This document shows positions 11,412-21,882 of a DNA stretch of 64,000 nt, one piece after another. The notes below the pieces were generated by a model that saw only the letters and a list, made by a program, of their open reading frames with translations, ran no database searches and was not told where the DNA came from. Position 1 is the first letter of the stretch. Every line of letters begins with the position of its first letter. Both the position numbers and the translations under genes were made by a program. The DNA comes from Polaromonas sp. (GTDB lineage Bacteria > Pseudomonadota > Gammaproteobacteria > Burkholderiales > Burkholderiaceae_C), in contig JAURVI010000005.1 of NCBI GenBank assembly GCA_030655515.1, positions 1 to 64,000 of the forward strand, read 5' to 3'.

Positions 11412-11957
11412 TCAGTTCTTGAACGGAAAACGGAAGCCGGAGAGGAGCGCCTTGCACTCTTCGTCGGTCTTAGCCGTGGTGGTGATGCTGATATTGAGGC
11501 CGCGCAGGGCGTCAACCTTGTCGTACTCAATCTCAGGGAAAATGATCTGCTCTTTCACGCCGATGTTGTAATTGCCGCGGCCATCGAAGGCCCGGCCGGA
11601 AATGCCGCGGAAGTCGCGGACGCGAGGCAGCGCCACCGTCACGAAACGATCGAGGAATTCGTACATCTGGACGCCACGCAGCGTGACCATGCAGCCGATG
11701 GGAAGGTCTTCGCGGATCTTGAAGCCGGCGATGGCCTTCTTGGCCTTGGTCACGACAGGCTTCTGGCCGGCGATCTTGGCCATGTCGCTGACAGCGTGAT
11801 CCATGACCTTCTTGTCGGCGACCGCCTCGCTCACACCCATGTTGAGGGTGATCTTGGTGATGCGGGGCACCTGCATCGGCGAGGTGTAGCCAAACTTTTC
11901 CATCAAGCTTGGGGCGATTTTTTCGCGGTATTGCTGTTGTAAGCGTGCCATGTTCAT
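11412..11957 (-). CDS. rplE: 50S ribosomal protein L5
   Basis: [20 protein letters not shown]...[30 protein letters not shown]. Confidence 0.97.
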   Translation of the reverse strand: MNMARLQQQYREKIAPSLMEKFGYTSPMQVPRITKITLNMGVSEAVADKKVMDHAVSDMAKIAGQKPVVTKAKKAIAGFKIREDLPIGCMVTLRGVQMYEFLDRFVTVALPRVRDFRGISGRAFDGRGNYNIGVKEQIIFPEIEYDKVDALRGLNISITTTAKTDEECKALLSGFRFPFKN

Positions 11958-12274
11958 GCAGCCTTAATTTCTTCGCCGCTGGACTTGAAGACGCGCACTT
12001 TTTTGCCGTCGGCCAACAACTTGATGCCCACCCGATCCGCCTTGCCCGTTGCAGCATTGAAAATGGCCACATTGGACTGGTGAATCGGCATGCTTTTCTG
12101 AACGATGCCCCCCGTGGTGCCTTTGAGCGGATTGGGCTTGGTGTGTTTTTTCACCAAGTTGATCCCGTCCACCAGCACGTAGCTGTCGTCCTTGCGCAGC
12201 GAAATCTTGCCGCGCTTGCCTTTGTCGCGACCTGCGATCACGATGATCTCGTCGCCTTTGCGAATCTTGTTCAT
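11954..12274 (-). CDS. rplX: 50S ribosomal protein L24
   Basis: [24 protein letters not shown]. Confidence 0.96.
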   Translation of the reverse strand: MNKIRKGDEIIVIAGRDKGKRGKISLRKDDSYVLVDGINLVKKHTKPNPLKGTTGGIVQKSMPIHQSNVAIFNAATGKADRVGIKLLADGKKVRVFKSSGEEIKAA

Positions 12275-12283
12275 GGCGCGTCC

Positions 12284-12652
12284 TTACAGAACTTCAGGAG
12301 CCAGGGACACGATCTTCATGAACTTTTCGGTGCGCAACTCGCGCGTCACCGGTCCGAAGATGCGGGTGCCGATGGGCTCCAGCTTGGCATTGAGCAACAC
12401 GGCTGCGTTGCCATCGAATTTGACGAGCGAGCCATCACCGCGGCGAATACCCTTGGCGGTGCGAACCACCACAGCGCTGTAAACCTCGCCTTTTTTGACG
12501 CGGCCACGCGGAGCGGCTTCTTTGATGCTCACCTTGATGACGTCACCGACGCTGGCGTACCGGCGCTTGGATCCGCCCAGCACCTTGATGCACATCACGG
12601 ATTTGGCACCCGTGTTGTCGGCAACATCGAGTTTGGATTGCGTTTGAATCAT
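12284..12652 (-). CDS. rplN: 50S ribosomal protein L14
   Basis: [37 protein letters not shown]. Confidence 0.97.
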   Translation of the reverse strand: MIQTQSKLDVADNTGAKSVMCIKVLGGSKRRYASVGDVIKVSIKEAAPRGRVKKGEVYSAVVVRTAKGIRRGDGSLVKFDGNAAVLLNAKLEPIGTRIFGPVTRELRTEKFMKIVSLAPEVL

Positions 12653-12799
12653 TTAAATAGTCCCAACTTGCACCGGCGCGCCTCCCGAAGGAGGCCTTGC
12701 CAGTCAGTCTTGGGCCCGTCGTCCGCATCGCGAACCACTCGCAATGCTTCCTTTAGGCAGGTTAGGCAGAATTCTTGGCTTTTTCAAGCGAAGCCCATT

Positions 12800-12828
12800 A
12801 TTGTCATCAAATTGACCCGCCTTGTCAA
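12800..12828 (-). promoter_or_regulatory. candidate sigma70 promoter for the rplN-led (spc) operon
   Basis: minus strand TTGACA - 17 nt - GACAAT, about 150 nt upstream of the rplN start. Confidence 0.55.
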
Positions 12829-12985
12829 CACCCCCGATCAAATTACCTGACAAAGACACGAAAGGGATCGCCAAAGTCATGCGGAAAATTCGGTTGAGCC
12901 CTTGCTACCCATGCATTGACAGCTATCAATACATGAGCGTGACAGCGAGTTTTCCGGGTTTTGCGGGGCGCGGCGGGCGGGAAAA

Positions 12986-14581
12986 TCAGGCCGGAACGAG
13001 CAGATATTGATCGGCCAGCGGCAGAAAATCAGCAAGCCGGGGGTCTGCCTGATTTTCCTGCGCCAGCAGGTCGGCCACCGCGCCCGCCAGCGACTTGGCG
13101 AGTGCGGCGTCCAGAAAAAGAAGCCGGGAGCGGCGTGCCAGCACATCCTCGACCGTCCTGGCGTACTCGTAGCGCGCCGAAAATCGCACCATCGCCTCGG
13201 TCAGGCCGCCGCCCAGAACCCGGTCGGCCCCTGGCAAGGCAAGCACGGCTGCCGCCTCGCTGCCATACAGGTGCAAGCCGGGTGAATCGCTGATCTTGTG
13301 GCCTGATGACTGAGCGCCGACCAGCTTGAGGTCGGCAGTCACCCCGCCGGGGCGTTTTGCAAGCAACCCCGCGCCAAAGCAGTTGTCCAGCACATCTTCG
13401 GCCATGGCGCGGTACGTCGTCCACTTGCCACCGGTCACGGTGACCAGACCGCTTTTGCTGACCCGCACCGTGTGTTCGCGCGACAACGCCTGGGTGTTGT
13501 CGCCATCGTCTTCGAACGGTTTCACCAGGGGCCGCAGACCCACCCAGATGCTTTTGATGTCGGCCGGCCCCGGCGCCCTGCTTAAATACCGTGCCGACTC
13601 GCCAAGGATGAAATCGACTTCCTCGCGGAAGGCCAGCGGTTCGCGCGGCAGGTCGTTGCGCGGTGTATCGGTCGTGCCGAGGAGAGTCTTGCCGAGCCAC
13701 GGCACGACAAACAACACCCGCCCGTCGGTGGTTTTGGGTACCAGCAAAGCATGGTCAGTCGGCAAAAACGAGCGCTCGACGACCATATGGACACCCTGGC
13801 TGGGCGCGACCATGGGTTGGGTAGCGCGGCCTATGGCCTGGCCGTCGAGCATGCGCAACTGATCGACCCAAACACCTGTAGCATTTACGATGCATTTGGC
13901 ACGTAACGAAAGTGGATGCCCACTTTCTTGATCAATCACATGCAGTCCGACAAGCTTGCCGCCCTCATGAACGAGGCCGGTGACGGGGCAATAATTGACG
14001 AGCAGCGCACCCGCGCGGGCCGCGCTACGCGCCAGCGCCAGGGCCAGGCGCGCATCGTCGAACTGGCCGTCCCAGTATTTGACGCCGCCCTTGAGCCCGG
14101 CCTGGCGGGCCGTCGGCAGGCAGCGCAGTGTCTGTGCAATATTTAAAAATTCGGTGGGGCCGAGGCCGGCCTTGCCGGCCAGCGCGTCATACATCATCAG
14201 GCCGACGCCGTAAAGCGGAGCCTCCCAGAACTTGTACGAAGGCATCACGAAAGGCAGCGGCTGCGCCAGATGCGGCGCATTGGCCAGCAGGCGCGTTCGT
14301 TCGTGCAGCGCTTCGCGGACCAGAGAGAGATTGCCCCGGGCCAGGTAACGGACACCGCCATGAACCAGTTTGGTGGCGCGCGACGACGTGCCCTTGGCAA
14401 AGTCGTGCGATTCGACCAGGACGACGGAAAATCCGCGGGCCGCGGCATCGAGTGCCACGCCGAGCCCGGTCGCCCCGCCGCCGATGATCGCGAGGTCATA
14501 GGTATGGGGCGCCTTGAGGCGCTCTATCAAGTCTGCGCGCCGCGTCGGCAACTGCGGGAATTCAAAAGTCATGAACTCCAT
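12986..14581 (-). CDS. glpD: glycerol-3-phosphate dehydrogenase (FAD)
   Basis: YDLAIIGGGATGLGVALDAAARGFSVVLVE, KGTSSRATKLVHGGVRYL; ORF open to 14677, Met at 14581 or 14572 more likely. Confidence 0.93.
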   Translation of the reverse strand: MEFMTFEFPQLPTRRADLIERLKAPHTYDLAIIGGGATGLGVALDAAARGFSVVLVESHDFAKGTSSRATKLVHGGVRYLARGNLSLVREALHERTRLLANAPHLAQPLPFVMPSYKFWEAPLYGVGLMMYDALAGKAGLGPTEFLNIAQTLRCLPTARQAGLKGGVKYWDGQFDDARLALALARSAARAGALLVNYCPVTGLVHEGGKLVGLHVIDQESGHPLSLRAKCIVNATGVWVDQLRMLDGQAIGRATQPMVAPSQGVHMVVERSFLPTDHALLVPKTTDGRVLFVVPWLGKTLLGTTDTPRNDLPREPLAFREEVDFILGESARYLSRAPGPADIKSIWVGLRPLVKPFEDDGDNTQALSREHTVRVSKSGLVTVTGGKWTTYRAMAEDVLDNCFGAGLLAKRPGGVTADLKLVGAQSSGHKISDSPGLHLYGSEAAAVLALPGADRVLGGGLTEAMVRFSARYEYARTVEDVLARRSRLLFLDAALAKSLAGAVADLLAQENQADPRLADFLPLADQYLLVPA

Positions 14582-14723
14582 TGTCGATCCCCGCGCGCGC
14601 CCGGGCAACGATTCGGCAAATCGGCCGCCCGGACCCTTTCCGGCGCTGCTGGCCGAAGCCGGGGTAAGCTGCGACATGGCCCACCCCTGAGGTCGCCCTC
14701 ACGCCAACCATTTCGCCCCCACC

Positions 14724-16223
14724 ATGACTTACCTGCTCGCCCTGGACCAGGGCACCTCCAGTTCCCGCAGCATCGTGTTCGATGCGCGGGGCCATCTCGT
14801 GGCGCTGGCGCAGCAGGAACTGCCGCAGATCTACCCGAGGCCGGGCTGGGTCGAGCACGACGCCATGACCATCTGGCGCACGCAACTGGCGACGGCGCGC
14901 GAGGCCCTGACCAAAGCGAATATCCAGGCGGGCGACGTCCGCGCGCTCGGCATCACGAACCAGCGTGAAACCACCGTCGTCTGGAACCGCCAGACGGGCC
15001 AGCCGATCCACCACGCCATCGTCTGGCAGGACCGCCGCGCCGAATCGACCTGCGCGAAGCTGCGCGAGGAGGGCAAGGCATCCATGATCCAGGCAAAAAC
15101 CGGCCTGCCGGTCGATGCCTATTTTTCAGGCACCAAACTCAAGTGGCTGCTGGACAAGGTACCGCAGGCGAGAGAGCAGGCCGTGCGTGGCGAACTCGCG
15201 TTCGGCACCATCGACAGTTGGCTGATGTGGCAGCTCACCGGCGGGCAGGTCCATGCGACCGACGTCAGCAATGCGTCGCGCACCCTGCTTTTCAACGTAC
15301 ACAGCAACACATGGGACCAGGAACTGCTGGCGCTGCTCGACATCCCGGAAAGCCTGATGCCCCGGGTGCTGCCGTCCAGCGCGCACTATGGCGAAGTGCT
15401 GCCGGAGCTGCTCGGTGCCGCGATAAGCATTGGCGGAGTCGCCGGCGACCAGCAAAGCGCGCTGTTCGGCCAGGCTTGCTTCAAGGAAGGCATGGTCAAA
15501 AACACCTATGGCACGGGGTGCTTCATGCTGATGCATACCGGCCAGAAATTCCAGACCTCGCACAACGGCCTGCTCACGACCAGCGCGGCGCAGGTCACGC
15601 GGCAGACGGAGTATGCGATTGAAGGCAGCGTGTTTGTCGGCGGTGCCGTGGTGCAGTGGCTGCGCGACGGCCTGCACGCGATCGAGAACAGCGGCGAAGT
15701 GCAGGCGCTGGCCCAGAGCGTGCCCGATTCCGGCGGCGTCATGATGGTGCCGGCGTTCACCGGCCTGGGCGCGCCTTACTGGAAGCCCGATGCGCGCGGC
15801 ACGATCACCGGCCTGACACGCGGCACCACGCTCGCCCATATCGCGCGCGCCGCGCTGGAAAGCATCGCCTACCAGAGTGCCGCGCTGCTGCAGGCCATGA
15901 GCCGTGACGCGGTTGCCACCGGTGCCTCGCCCGTCGCCGAACTGCGGGTGGACGGCGGTGCCTGTATCAACAACCTGCTGATGCAGTTCCAGGCTGACCT
16001 GCTCGGCATCCCGGTCGTTCGCCCGGTCGTTACCGAAACGACGGCCCTGGGAGCGGCCTACCTCGCGGGCCTGTCCAGCGGTGTCTACAAAAACACGGCG
16101 GAGCTCTCGGATTTATGGCGCGCTGAGCGCCGCTTTTTGCCGGCCTTGGATGCCGGGCGCGCCGCCGAGCTGATGGCGCGCTGGGAGCATGCGGTCCGGC
16201 AAACCGTGCTCGTGCAATCCTGA
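14724..16223 (+). CDS. glpK: glycerol kinase
   Basis: [42 protein letters not shown]. Confidence 0.97.
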   Translation: MTYLLALDQGTSSSRSIVFDARGHLVALAQQELPQIYPRPGWVEHDAMTIWRTQLATAREALTKANIQAGDVRALGITNQRETTVVWNRQTGQPIHHAIVWQDRRAESTCAKLREEGKASMIQAKTGLPVDAYFSGTKLKWLLDKVPQAREQAVRGELAFGTIDSWLMWQLTGGQVHATDVSNASRTLLFNVHSNTWDQELLALLDIPESLMPRVLPSSAHYGEVLPELLGAAISIGGVAGDQQSALFGQACFKEGMVKNTYGTGCFMLMHTGQKFQTSHNGLLTTSAAQVTRQTEYAIEGSVFVGGAVVQWLRDGLHAIENSGEVQALAQSVPDSGGVMMVPAFTGLGAPYWKPDARGTITGLTRGTTLAHIARAALESIAYQSAALLQAMSRDAVATGASPVAELRVDGGACINNLLMQFQADLLGIPVVRPVVTETTALGAAYLAGLSSGVYKNTAELSDLWRAERRFLPALDAGRAAELMARWEHAVRQTVLVQS

Positions 16224-16314
16224 TCTGGGCGCTCGTGCAACACTGCACTAGACTTCAAGCTAAACCCATTCACCCCGACCGGGCCGTCGCCCGCATCTCT
16301 GGACAGCACACCAC

Positions 16315-17142
<828 letters not shown>

Positions 17143-17174
17143 TAACTTTCAAGACGAAGTGGATGACCCGATGA

Positions 17175-18044
17175 TCAAAATCCGGCCAGCGCATACGACA
17201 GCGCAATACCCGCAAACACCGTAAAGCCGAGCCAGTGGTTCAGGCGGAAGGCCTTGAAGCAGCCCTCGCGCTCGCGCCTGCGGATCAGCCGTCCGTGCCA
17301 CAACGCTTGCGCCAGCGCCAGCCCGAGCGCTATCCAATAAATAGCTGGTTGGGCCATATCCATCAGCGCAAAAGCCCAGATCGACAGATAAATCAGGTAA
17401 CTCGCCATGACGCCCGCCACGTCGAAACGACCGAGCGTGATGGCGGAGGTCTTCATGCCGATTTTCAGGTCATCGTCGCGGTCCACCATCGCGTATTCGG
17501 TGTCGTAGGCAATCACCCAGAACAGGTTGCCCAGCAGCAGCAGCCAGGCCAGAAGCGGCACACGCGACTGCACGGCCGCAAACGCCATGGGAATGCCCAA
17601 GCTGAAGGCCACGCCCAGCACGGCCTGCGGCATGGACACATAACGCTTGGCATAGGGGTAGACCAGCGCCACGGCCAGCGCGGCAAAAGACCAGGCGATG
17701 GTGGCGGTGTTGGTCGTGAGCACCAGGGCGAAGGCCAGCAGGGCCAGCACGGCGCCCAGCAGCAGCGCCTCCCTGCTGGAGACCGCACCGCGGGTCACCG
17801 GCCGTTGCGCCGTGCGCTTGACGTGCCGGTCGAAGTCGCGGTCGGCCACATCGTTGAGGCAGCAACCGGCGCTACGCATCAGGATGGTTCCCAGCGTGAA
17901 CACCGTCAGCAGATGCCAGCCGGGAAAACCTTGCGCCGCGACCCACAGCGCCGACAGCGTGGGCCACAGCAGCAGCAGCCAGCCGGCAGGGCGGTCCCAG
18001 CGGATCAACCCCAGGTAGAGCGCCAGCTTGTTCTTCACTTTCAA
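17175..18044 (-). CDS. ubiA: 4-hydroxybenzoate octaprenyltransferase
   Basis: [26 protein letters not shown] prenyltransferase motif, [14 protein letters not shown]. Confidence 0.94.
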   Translation of the reverse strand: MKVKNKLALYLGLIRWDRPAGWLLLLWPTLSALWVAAQGFPGWHLLTVFTLGTILMRSAGCCLNDVADRDFDRHVKRTAQRPVTRGAVSSREALLLGAVLALLAFALVLTTNTATIAWSFAALAVALVYPYAKRYVSMPQAVLGVAFSLGIPMAFAAVQSRVPLLAWLLLLGNLFWVIAYDTEYAMVDRDDDLKIGMKTSAITLGRFDVAGVMASYLIYLSIWAFALMDMAQPAIYWIALGLALAQALWHGRLIRRREREGCFKAFRLNHWLGFTVFAGIALSYALAGF

Positions 18045-18062
18045 AAAGCGCCACCCGAGGGC

Positions 18063-19046
18063 TCAGGACAGGCGTTTGACACCGGGCAGCTCGCAGGCAT
18101 AAATCGCATTGCGCAGCGCCGCGATCGCTTCATAGCGCGTGAAGCTGCGGCGCCAGGCCAGCACCACGCGGCGCGTCGGCACATGGCCATCAAAGGGCAG
18201 GTAGCGTATGTACGAGAGCAATTCTGCAACTTCCTTTCTTTTGGTTTTGCCGGGGGTTCTGGCCGGAATTCCGGGTGCCAGCGCATCCTTGGGCACGCTC
18301 AAACGCGGCACCAGCGTCACGCCCATGCCGGCAGCCACCATGTGTTTGATGGTCTCCAGCGAAGAGCCCTCAAAGGTCTTGCGGATGCCCTTGGCGTTGC
18401 TGGAAAAGCGCGCGAACTCAGGGCAAACCTCCAGCACATGGTCGCGGAAACAATGGCCGGTTCCGAGCAGCAGCATGGTCTCTTTTTTCAGTTCCTCGGC
18501 AGTGATGCTGCGACGCGCGGCCAGCGGGTGGGCGCTGGGCACGGCCGCCATGAACGGTTCGTCGTAGAGCGGCGCAATCGCCAGGTTGGCGTCGGGAAAA
18601 GGCTCGGCCAGAATCGCGCAGTCAATCTCGCCGGTGCGCAGCTCTTCGAGCAGCTTGACGGTGAAGTTTTCCTGCAGCATCAGCGGCATTTGCGGCGTTC
18701 TCGCAATCGCCTGGCGGACCAGGTCGGGCAGCAGGTAGGGGCCTATTGTGTAGATCACGCCGAGGCGCAAGGCACCCGCCAGCGGGTCTTTTCCGCGCTT
18801 GGCGATCTCGCGGATGTTCTCGGCCTGCTCCAGCACGCTTTGCGCCTGGCGCACGATCTCCTCGCCCAGCGGCGTCACCGTGATCTCGTTGGCGTTGCGC
18901 TCGAACAGCTTGACCTGCAGCTCTTCTTCCAACTTCTTGATGGCCACGCTCAGCGTCGGCTGCGACACATGACAGGCCTCCGCACCCTTGCCGAAGTGTT
19001 TTTCCCGAGCGACGGCGACGATGTATCTCAGTTCGGTAAGCGTCAT
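18063..19046 (-). CDS. oxyR: LysR-family regulator, OxyR-like
   Basis: MTLTELRYIVAVAREKHFGKGAEACHVSQPTLS; LLGTGHCFRDHVLEVCPEF retains two Cys in the OxyR redox arrangement; start trimmed from 19112. Confidence 0.85.
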   Translation of the reverse strand: MTLTELRYIVAVAREKHFGKGAEACHVSQPTLSVAIKKLEEELQVKLFERNANEITVTPLGEEIVRQAQSVLEQAENIREIAKRGKDPLAGALRLGVIYTIGPYLLPDLVRQAIARTPQMPLMLQENFTVKLLEELRTGEIDCAILAEPFPDANLAIAPLYDEPFMAAVPSAHPLAARRSITAEELKKETMLLLGTGHCFRDHVLEVCPEFARFSSNAKGIRKTFEGSSLETIKHMVAAGMGVTLVPRLSVPKDALAPGIPARTPGKTKRKEVAELLSYIRYLPFDGHVPTRRVVLAWRRSFTRYEAIAALRNAIYACELPGVKRLS

Positions 19047-19152
19047 GGCCTTATTGTCTACTTTTCGCGCCGGGATTTTTTCAGCGCCCGCCAGCACGGC
19101 CAGATTGCTCAACTTGTTCTCGCTCGGCCCTAAGCAGACACGCCCGCCGGAC

Positions 19153-19620
19153 TCAGGTCAACTGAGTCGCTCCGGAGAAGCCACGCTCCTCGGCAAACCA
19201 AGCCAGCACGGGGATAGCGCCCGGCAACACGGGCCGCACAGCGACCGGCAAACGCTGCCACGCGAACAACTGGCCTTCGCGCATTTGCAGTTCGCCCGTC
19301 CAGTCAAACACTTTGCAGAAATTGAGCCGCACCAGCGCATGAGGATAGTCCACCAGCGCAATCTTCCACGGCTGGACGGCGCCCATCGCGATGCCGATTT
19401 CCTCGATCAACTCGCGCCGCAGCGCCTGCTCGACCGTCTCGCCCTGCTCCAGCTTGCCACCCGGAAATTCCCAGTAGCCTGCGTAGGCCTTGCCGGGTGG
19501 GCGTGAGGTCAGCAGGAAATCGCCGTCGGGTTTCACCAGCACACCGACGGCTACGTCGACCACCTTGCGGTCAGCGCCGCCCTGGCGTGGCTCGTCCGCA
19601 TCGGCTATCAGTACAGCCAT
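19153..19620 (-). CDS. NUDIX hydrolase (MutT-like)
   Basis: GGKLEQGETVEQALRRELIEEIGI Nudix box. Confidence 0.92.
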   Translation of the reverse strand: MAVLIADADEPRQGGADRKVVDVAVGVLVKPDGDFLLTSRPPGKAYAGYWEFPGGKLEQGETVEQALRRELIEEIGIAMGAVQPWKIALVDYPHALVRLNFCKVFDWTGELQMREGQLFAWQRLPVAVRPVLPGAIPVLAWFAEERGFSGATQLT

Positions 19621-19650
19621 TTCAAATCCTGGCTGAACAATTTTCCGACG

Positions 19651-19719
19651 GGCCGCCCCTAGGAAAATTAGCCCCCTCGGGAGGGCAGAGAGTTACGCGA
19701 AGCGAACGAGCGTGGGGGC
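19651..19719 (-). repeat. single diverged copy of the GC-rich dispersed repeat (reverse orientation)
   Basis: gggccgcccctaggaaaattagccccctcgggagggcagagagttacgcgaagcgaacgagcgtggggg. Confidence 0.7.
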
Positions 19720-20586
19720 TCACAGTTTGCCCGCGTAATCGCGCGCAAACTGGTAGGCCACACGGCCACTGCGCGAGCCGCGCTCCAGCGCCCACACCAG
19801 CGAGGCCGGACGGGCTGCGGCAATAGCTTGACGGTTGATGCCGAACGATGACAGCCACTGTGCGACGATGGCGAGGTATTCGTCCTGGCTGAAAGGGTAA
19901 AAGCTCACCCACAGCCCAAAACGCTCGGACAGCGATATCTTTTCTTCCACACCCTCGCCGGGATGGACTTCGCCGTCGTCGGTGTGGGTGTAAGTCAGGT
20001 TTTCGGCCATGTACTCGGGCAACAGATGGCGCCGGTTGCTGGTGGCGTAAATCAGCAGGTTGGGGGCGGCGGCGGCCACCGAGCCGTCCAGGATCGATTT
20101 GAGCGCCTTGTAGCCGGGTTCCCCCTCGTCAAAGCTCAGGTCATCGCAAAACACGATGAATTTTTCCGGGCGCCCGGCCACCACGTCGACGATGTCGGGC
20201 AAGTCCGTCAGGTCCGCCTTGTCCACTTCGATCAAACGCAGGCCCTGGGGAGCGTATTCGTTCAGGCAGGCTTTGATCAGCGAAGATTTTCCGGTGCCGC
20301 GTGAACCGGTGAGCAGCACGTTGTTGGCCGGCTTGCCATCGACAAACTGCCGAGTATTGCGCTGGATTTTTTCTTTTTGCCCATCAATTTCCTTCAGGTC
20401 GGTCAGACGCATGGCGCCCAGGTGTTTGACCGGCTCCAGCGCGCCATGGCCGGCGCTGCGTTTGCGGTAGCGCCAGGCGATCACTGCGCTCCAGTCGGGG
20501 GCAGACAGCGGCTGCGGCAACACGGACTCGATGCGCGCAAGCAGGGATTCAGCGCGCACCATCAGGAGTTCAAATTGCTCGTTCAT
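19720..20586 (-). CDS. DUF815-type ATP-binding protein (AAA-like ATPase)
   Basis: NNVLLTGSRGTGKSSLIKACLNEY Walker A, FIVFCDDLSFDEGE; start trimmed from 20646 to avoid overlap with argJ. Confidence 0.88.
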   Translation of the reverse strand: MNEQFELLMVRAESLLARIESVLPQPLSAPDWSAVIAWRYRKRSAGHGALEPVKHLGAMRLTDLKEIDGQKEKIQRNTRQFVDGKPANNVLLTGSRGTGKSSLIKACLNEYAPQGLRLIEVDKADLTDLPDIVDVVAGRPEKFIVFCDDLSFDEGEPGYKALKSILDGSVAAAAPNLLIYATSNRRHLLPEYMAENLTYTHTDDGEVHPGEGVEEKISLSERFGLWVSFYPFSQDEYLAIVAQWLSSFGINRQAIAAARPASLVWALERGSRSGRVAYQFARDYAGKL

Positions 20587-20588
20587 GA

Positions 20589-21842
20589 TCAACTGCGGTA
20601 GTCGGCGTTGATTTTGACGTAGTCGTAAGACAGGTCGCAAGTCCACACGGTGTCAGCGGCTGCACCACGGCCCAGCAGAACACGCACGGTGATCTCGCTT
20701 TGCTTCATCACGCGCTGGCCGTCGGCTTCGACATAATCCACATGCCGACCACCGTTTTTGGCAACCAGCACGTCGTCCAGGTACAAATCAATTTTGGTCT
20801 GGTCCAGGTCGGCGATGCCGGCGTAACCCACGGCGCACAGGATGCGGCCCAAGTTGGGGTCGCTGGCGAAAAACGCGGTTTTGACCAGCGGCGAATGGGC
20901 AATCGCATAAGCCACCTGGCGGCACTCGTCGCCGGTTTTTCCACCCTCGACCTGGAGGGTGATGAACTTGGTCGCACCCTCGCCGTCGCGCACAATGGCT
21001 TGCGCCAATTTTTGCGCGATGCCCAGCATGGCGACACGCAGCGCTTGGCCATCGGCGCTGTCCAGAGAAGTGATCTGCGGGTGTTTGGCCTGGTTCGTGG
21101 CGATCACGACAAAAGAATCGTTGGTCGAGGTATCCCCATCCACCGTGACACGGTTGAAAGAGCCTTCGGCCAGCTCCTTGGCAAGCCGCACCATGAGGTC
21201 CTGGGACACGCAGGCATCCGTGGCCATGAAACCCAGCATGGTCGCCATATTGGGGCGAATCATGCCGGCGCCTTTGCTGATGCCGGTGATCGTCACGGCC
21301 ACCCCGCCCAGCGTGATGCGGCCGGAAAACACCTTGGGCACCGTATCCGTGGTCATGATGGCTTGCGCTGCGTTCGCCCAGTTGTTTTCTTTCGCGTCGG
21401 CCAGCGCAGCGGGCAAGCCCGCCGCAATGCGCTCATGCGGCAAAGCCTCCATGATGACCCCGGTTGAAAACGGCAGGACTTGCTCCGGGGCAAGATTGAG
21501 TTCGCGGGCCAGCGCAATACAACTGGCGCGTGCCCGGCTCAAGCCATCGACACCGGTGCCGGCATTGGCGTTGCCGGTGTTGACCAGCAACGCGCGAATG
21601 CCCGGGCCTTGAACCGGGGTTTTCCCGGCGCTTTTGGCCAGGTGCTCGCGGCAGATTTGCACCGGTGCGGCGCAGAAACGGTTTTGCGTGAACACCGCGC
21701 CGACCGAGGCCCCCTCATCGAGCAACAGCACCGCCAGGTCCTTGCGCCCGGCCTTTCGTATCCCCGCTTCGGCGATGCCCCAGCGCACGCCCGGCACCGG
21801 GTGAATATCTGCGGCGGGCGTGGCAACCAGATTGACGGGCAT
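20589..21842 (-). CDS. argJ: bifunctional glutamate N-acetyltransferase / amino-acid acetyltransferase
   Basis: [32 protein letters not shown]. Confidence 0.96.
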   Translation of the reverse strand: MPVNLVATPAADIHPVPGVRWGIAEAGIRKAGRKDLAVLLLDEGASVGAVFTQNRFCAAPVQICREHLAKSAGKTPVQGPGIRALLVNTGNANAGTGVDGLSRARASCIALARELNLAPEQVLPFSTGVIMEALPHERIAAGLPAALADAKENNWANAAQAIMTTDTVPKVFSGRITLGGVAVTITGISKGAGMIRPNMATMLGFMATDACVSQDLMVRLAKELAEGSFNRVTVDGDTSTNDSFVVIATNQAKHPQITSLDSADGQALRVAMLGIAQKLAQAIVRDGEGATKFITLQVEGGKTGDECRQVAYAIAHSPLVKTAFFASDPNLGRILCAVGYAGIADLDQTKIDLYLDDVLVAKNGGRHVDYVEADGQRVMKQSEITVRVLLGRGAAADTVWTCDLSYDYVKINADYRS

Positions 21843-21882
21843 GTTCTCTTGACTCCGGGTGGCGGACGGGGAATTAAACGGA

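Noticed and set aside
17235-19133. 632-aa plus-strand ORF over ubiA/oxyR
   Set aside because: Antisense to two well-supported genes and crosses their boundary; no recognisable domain.
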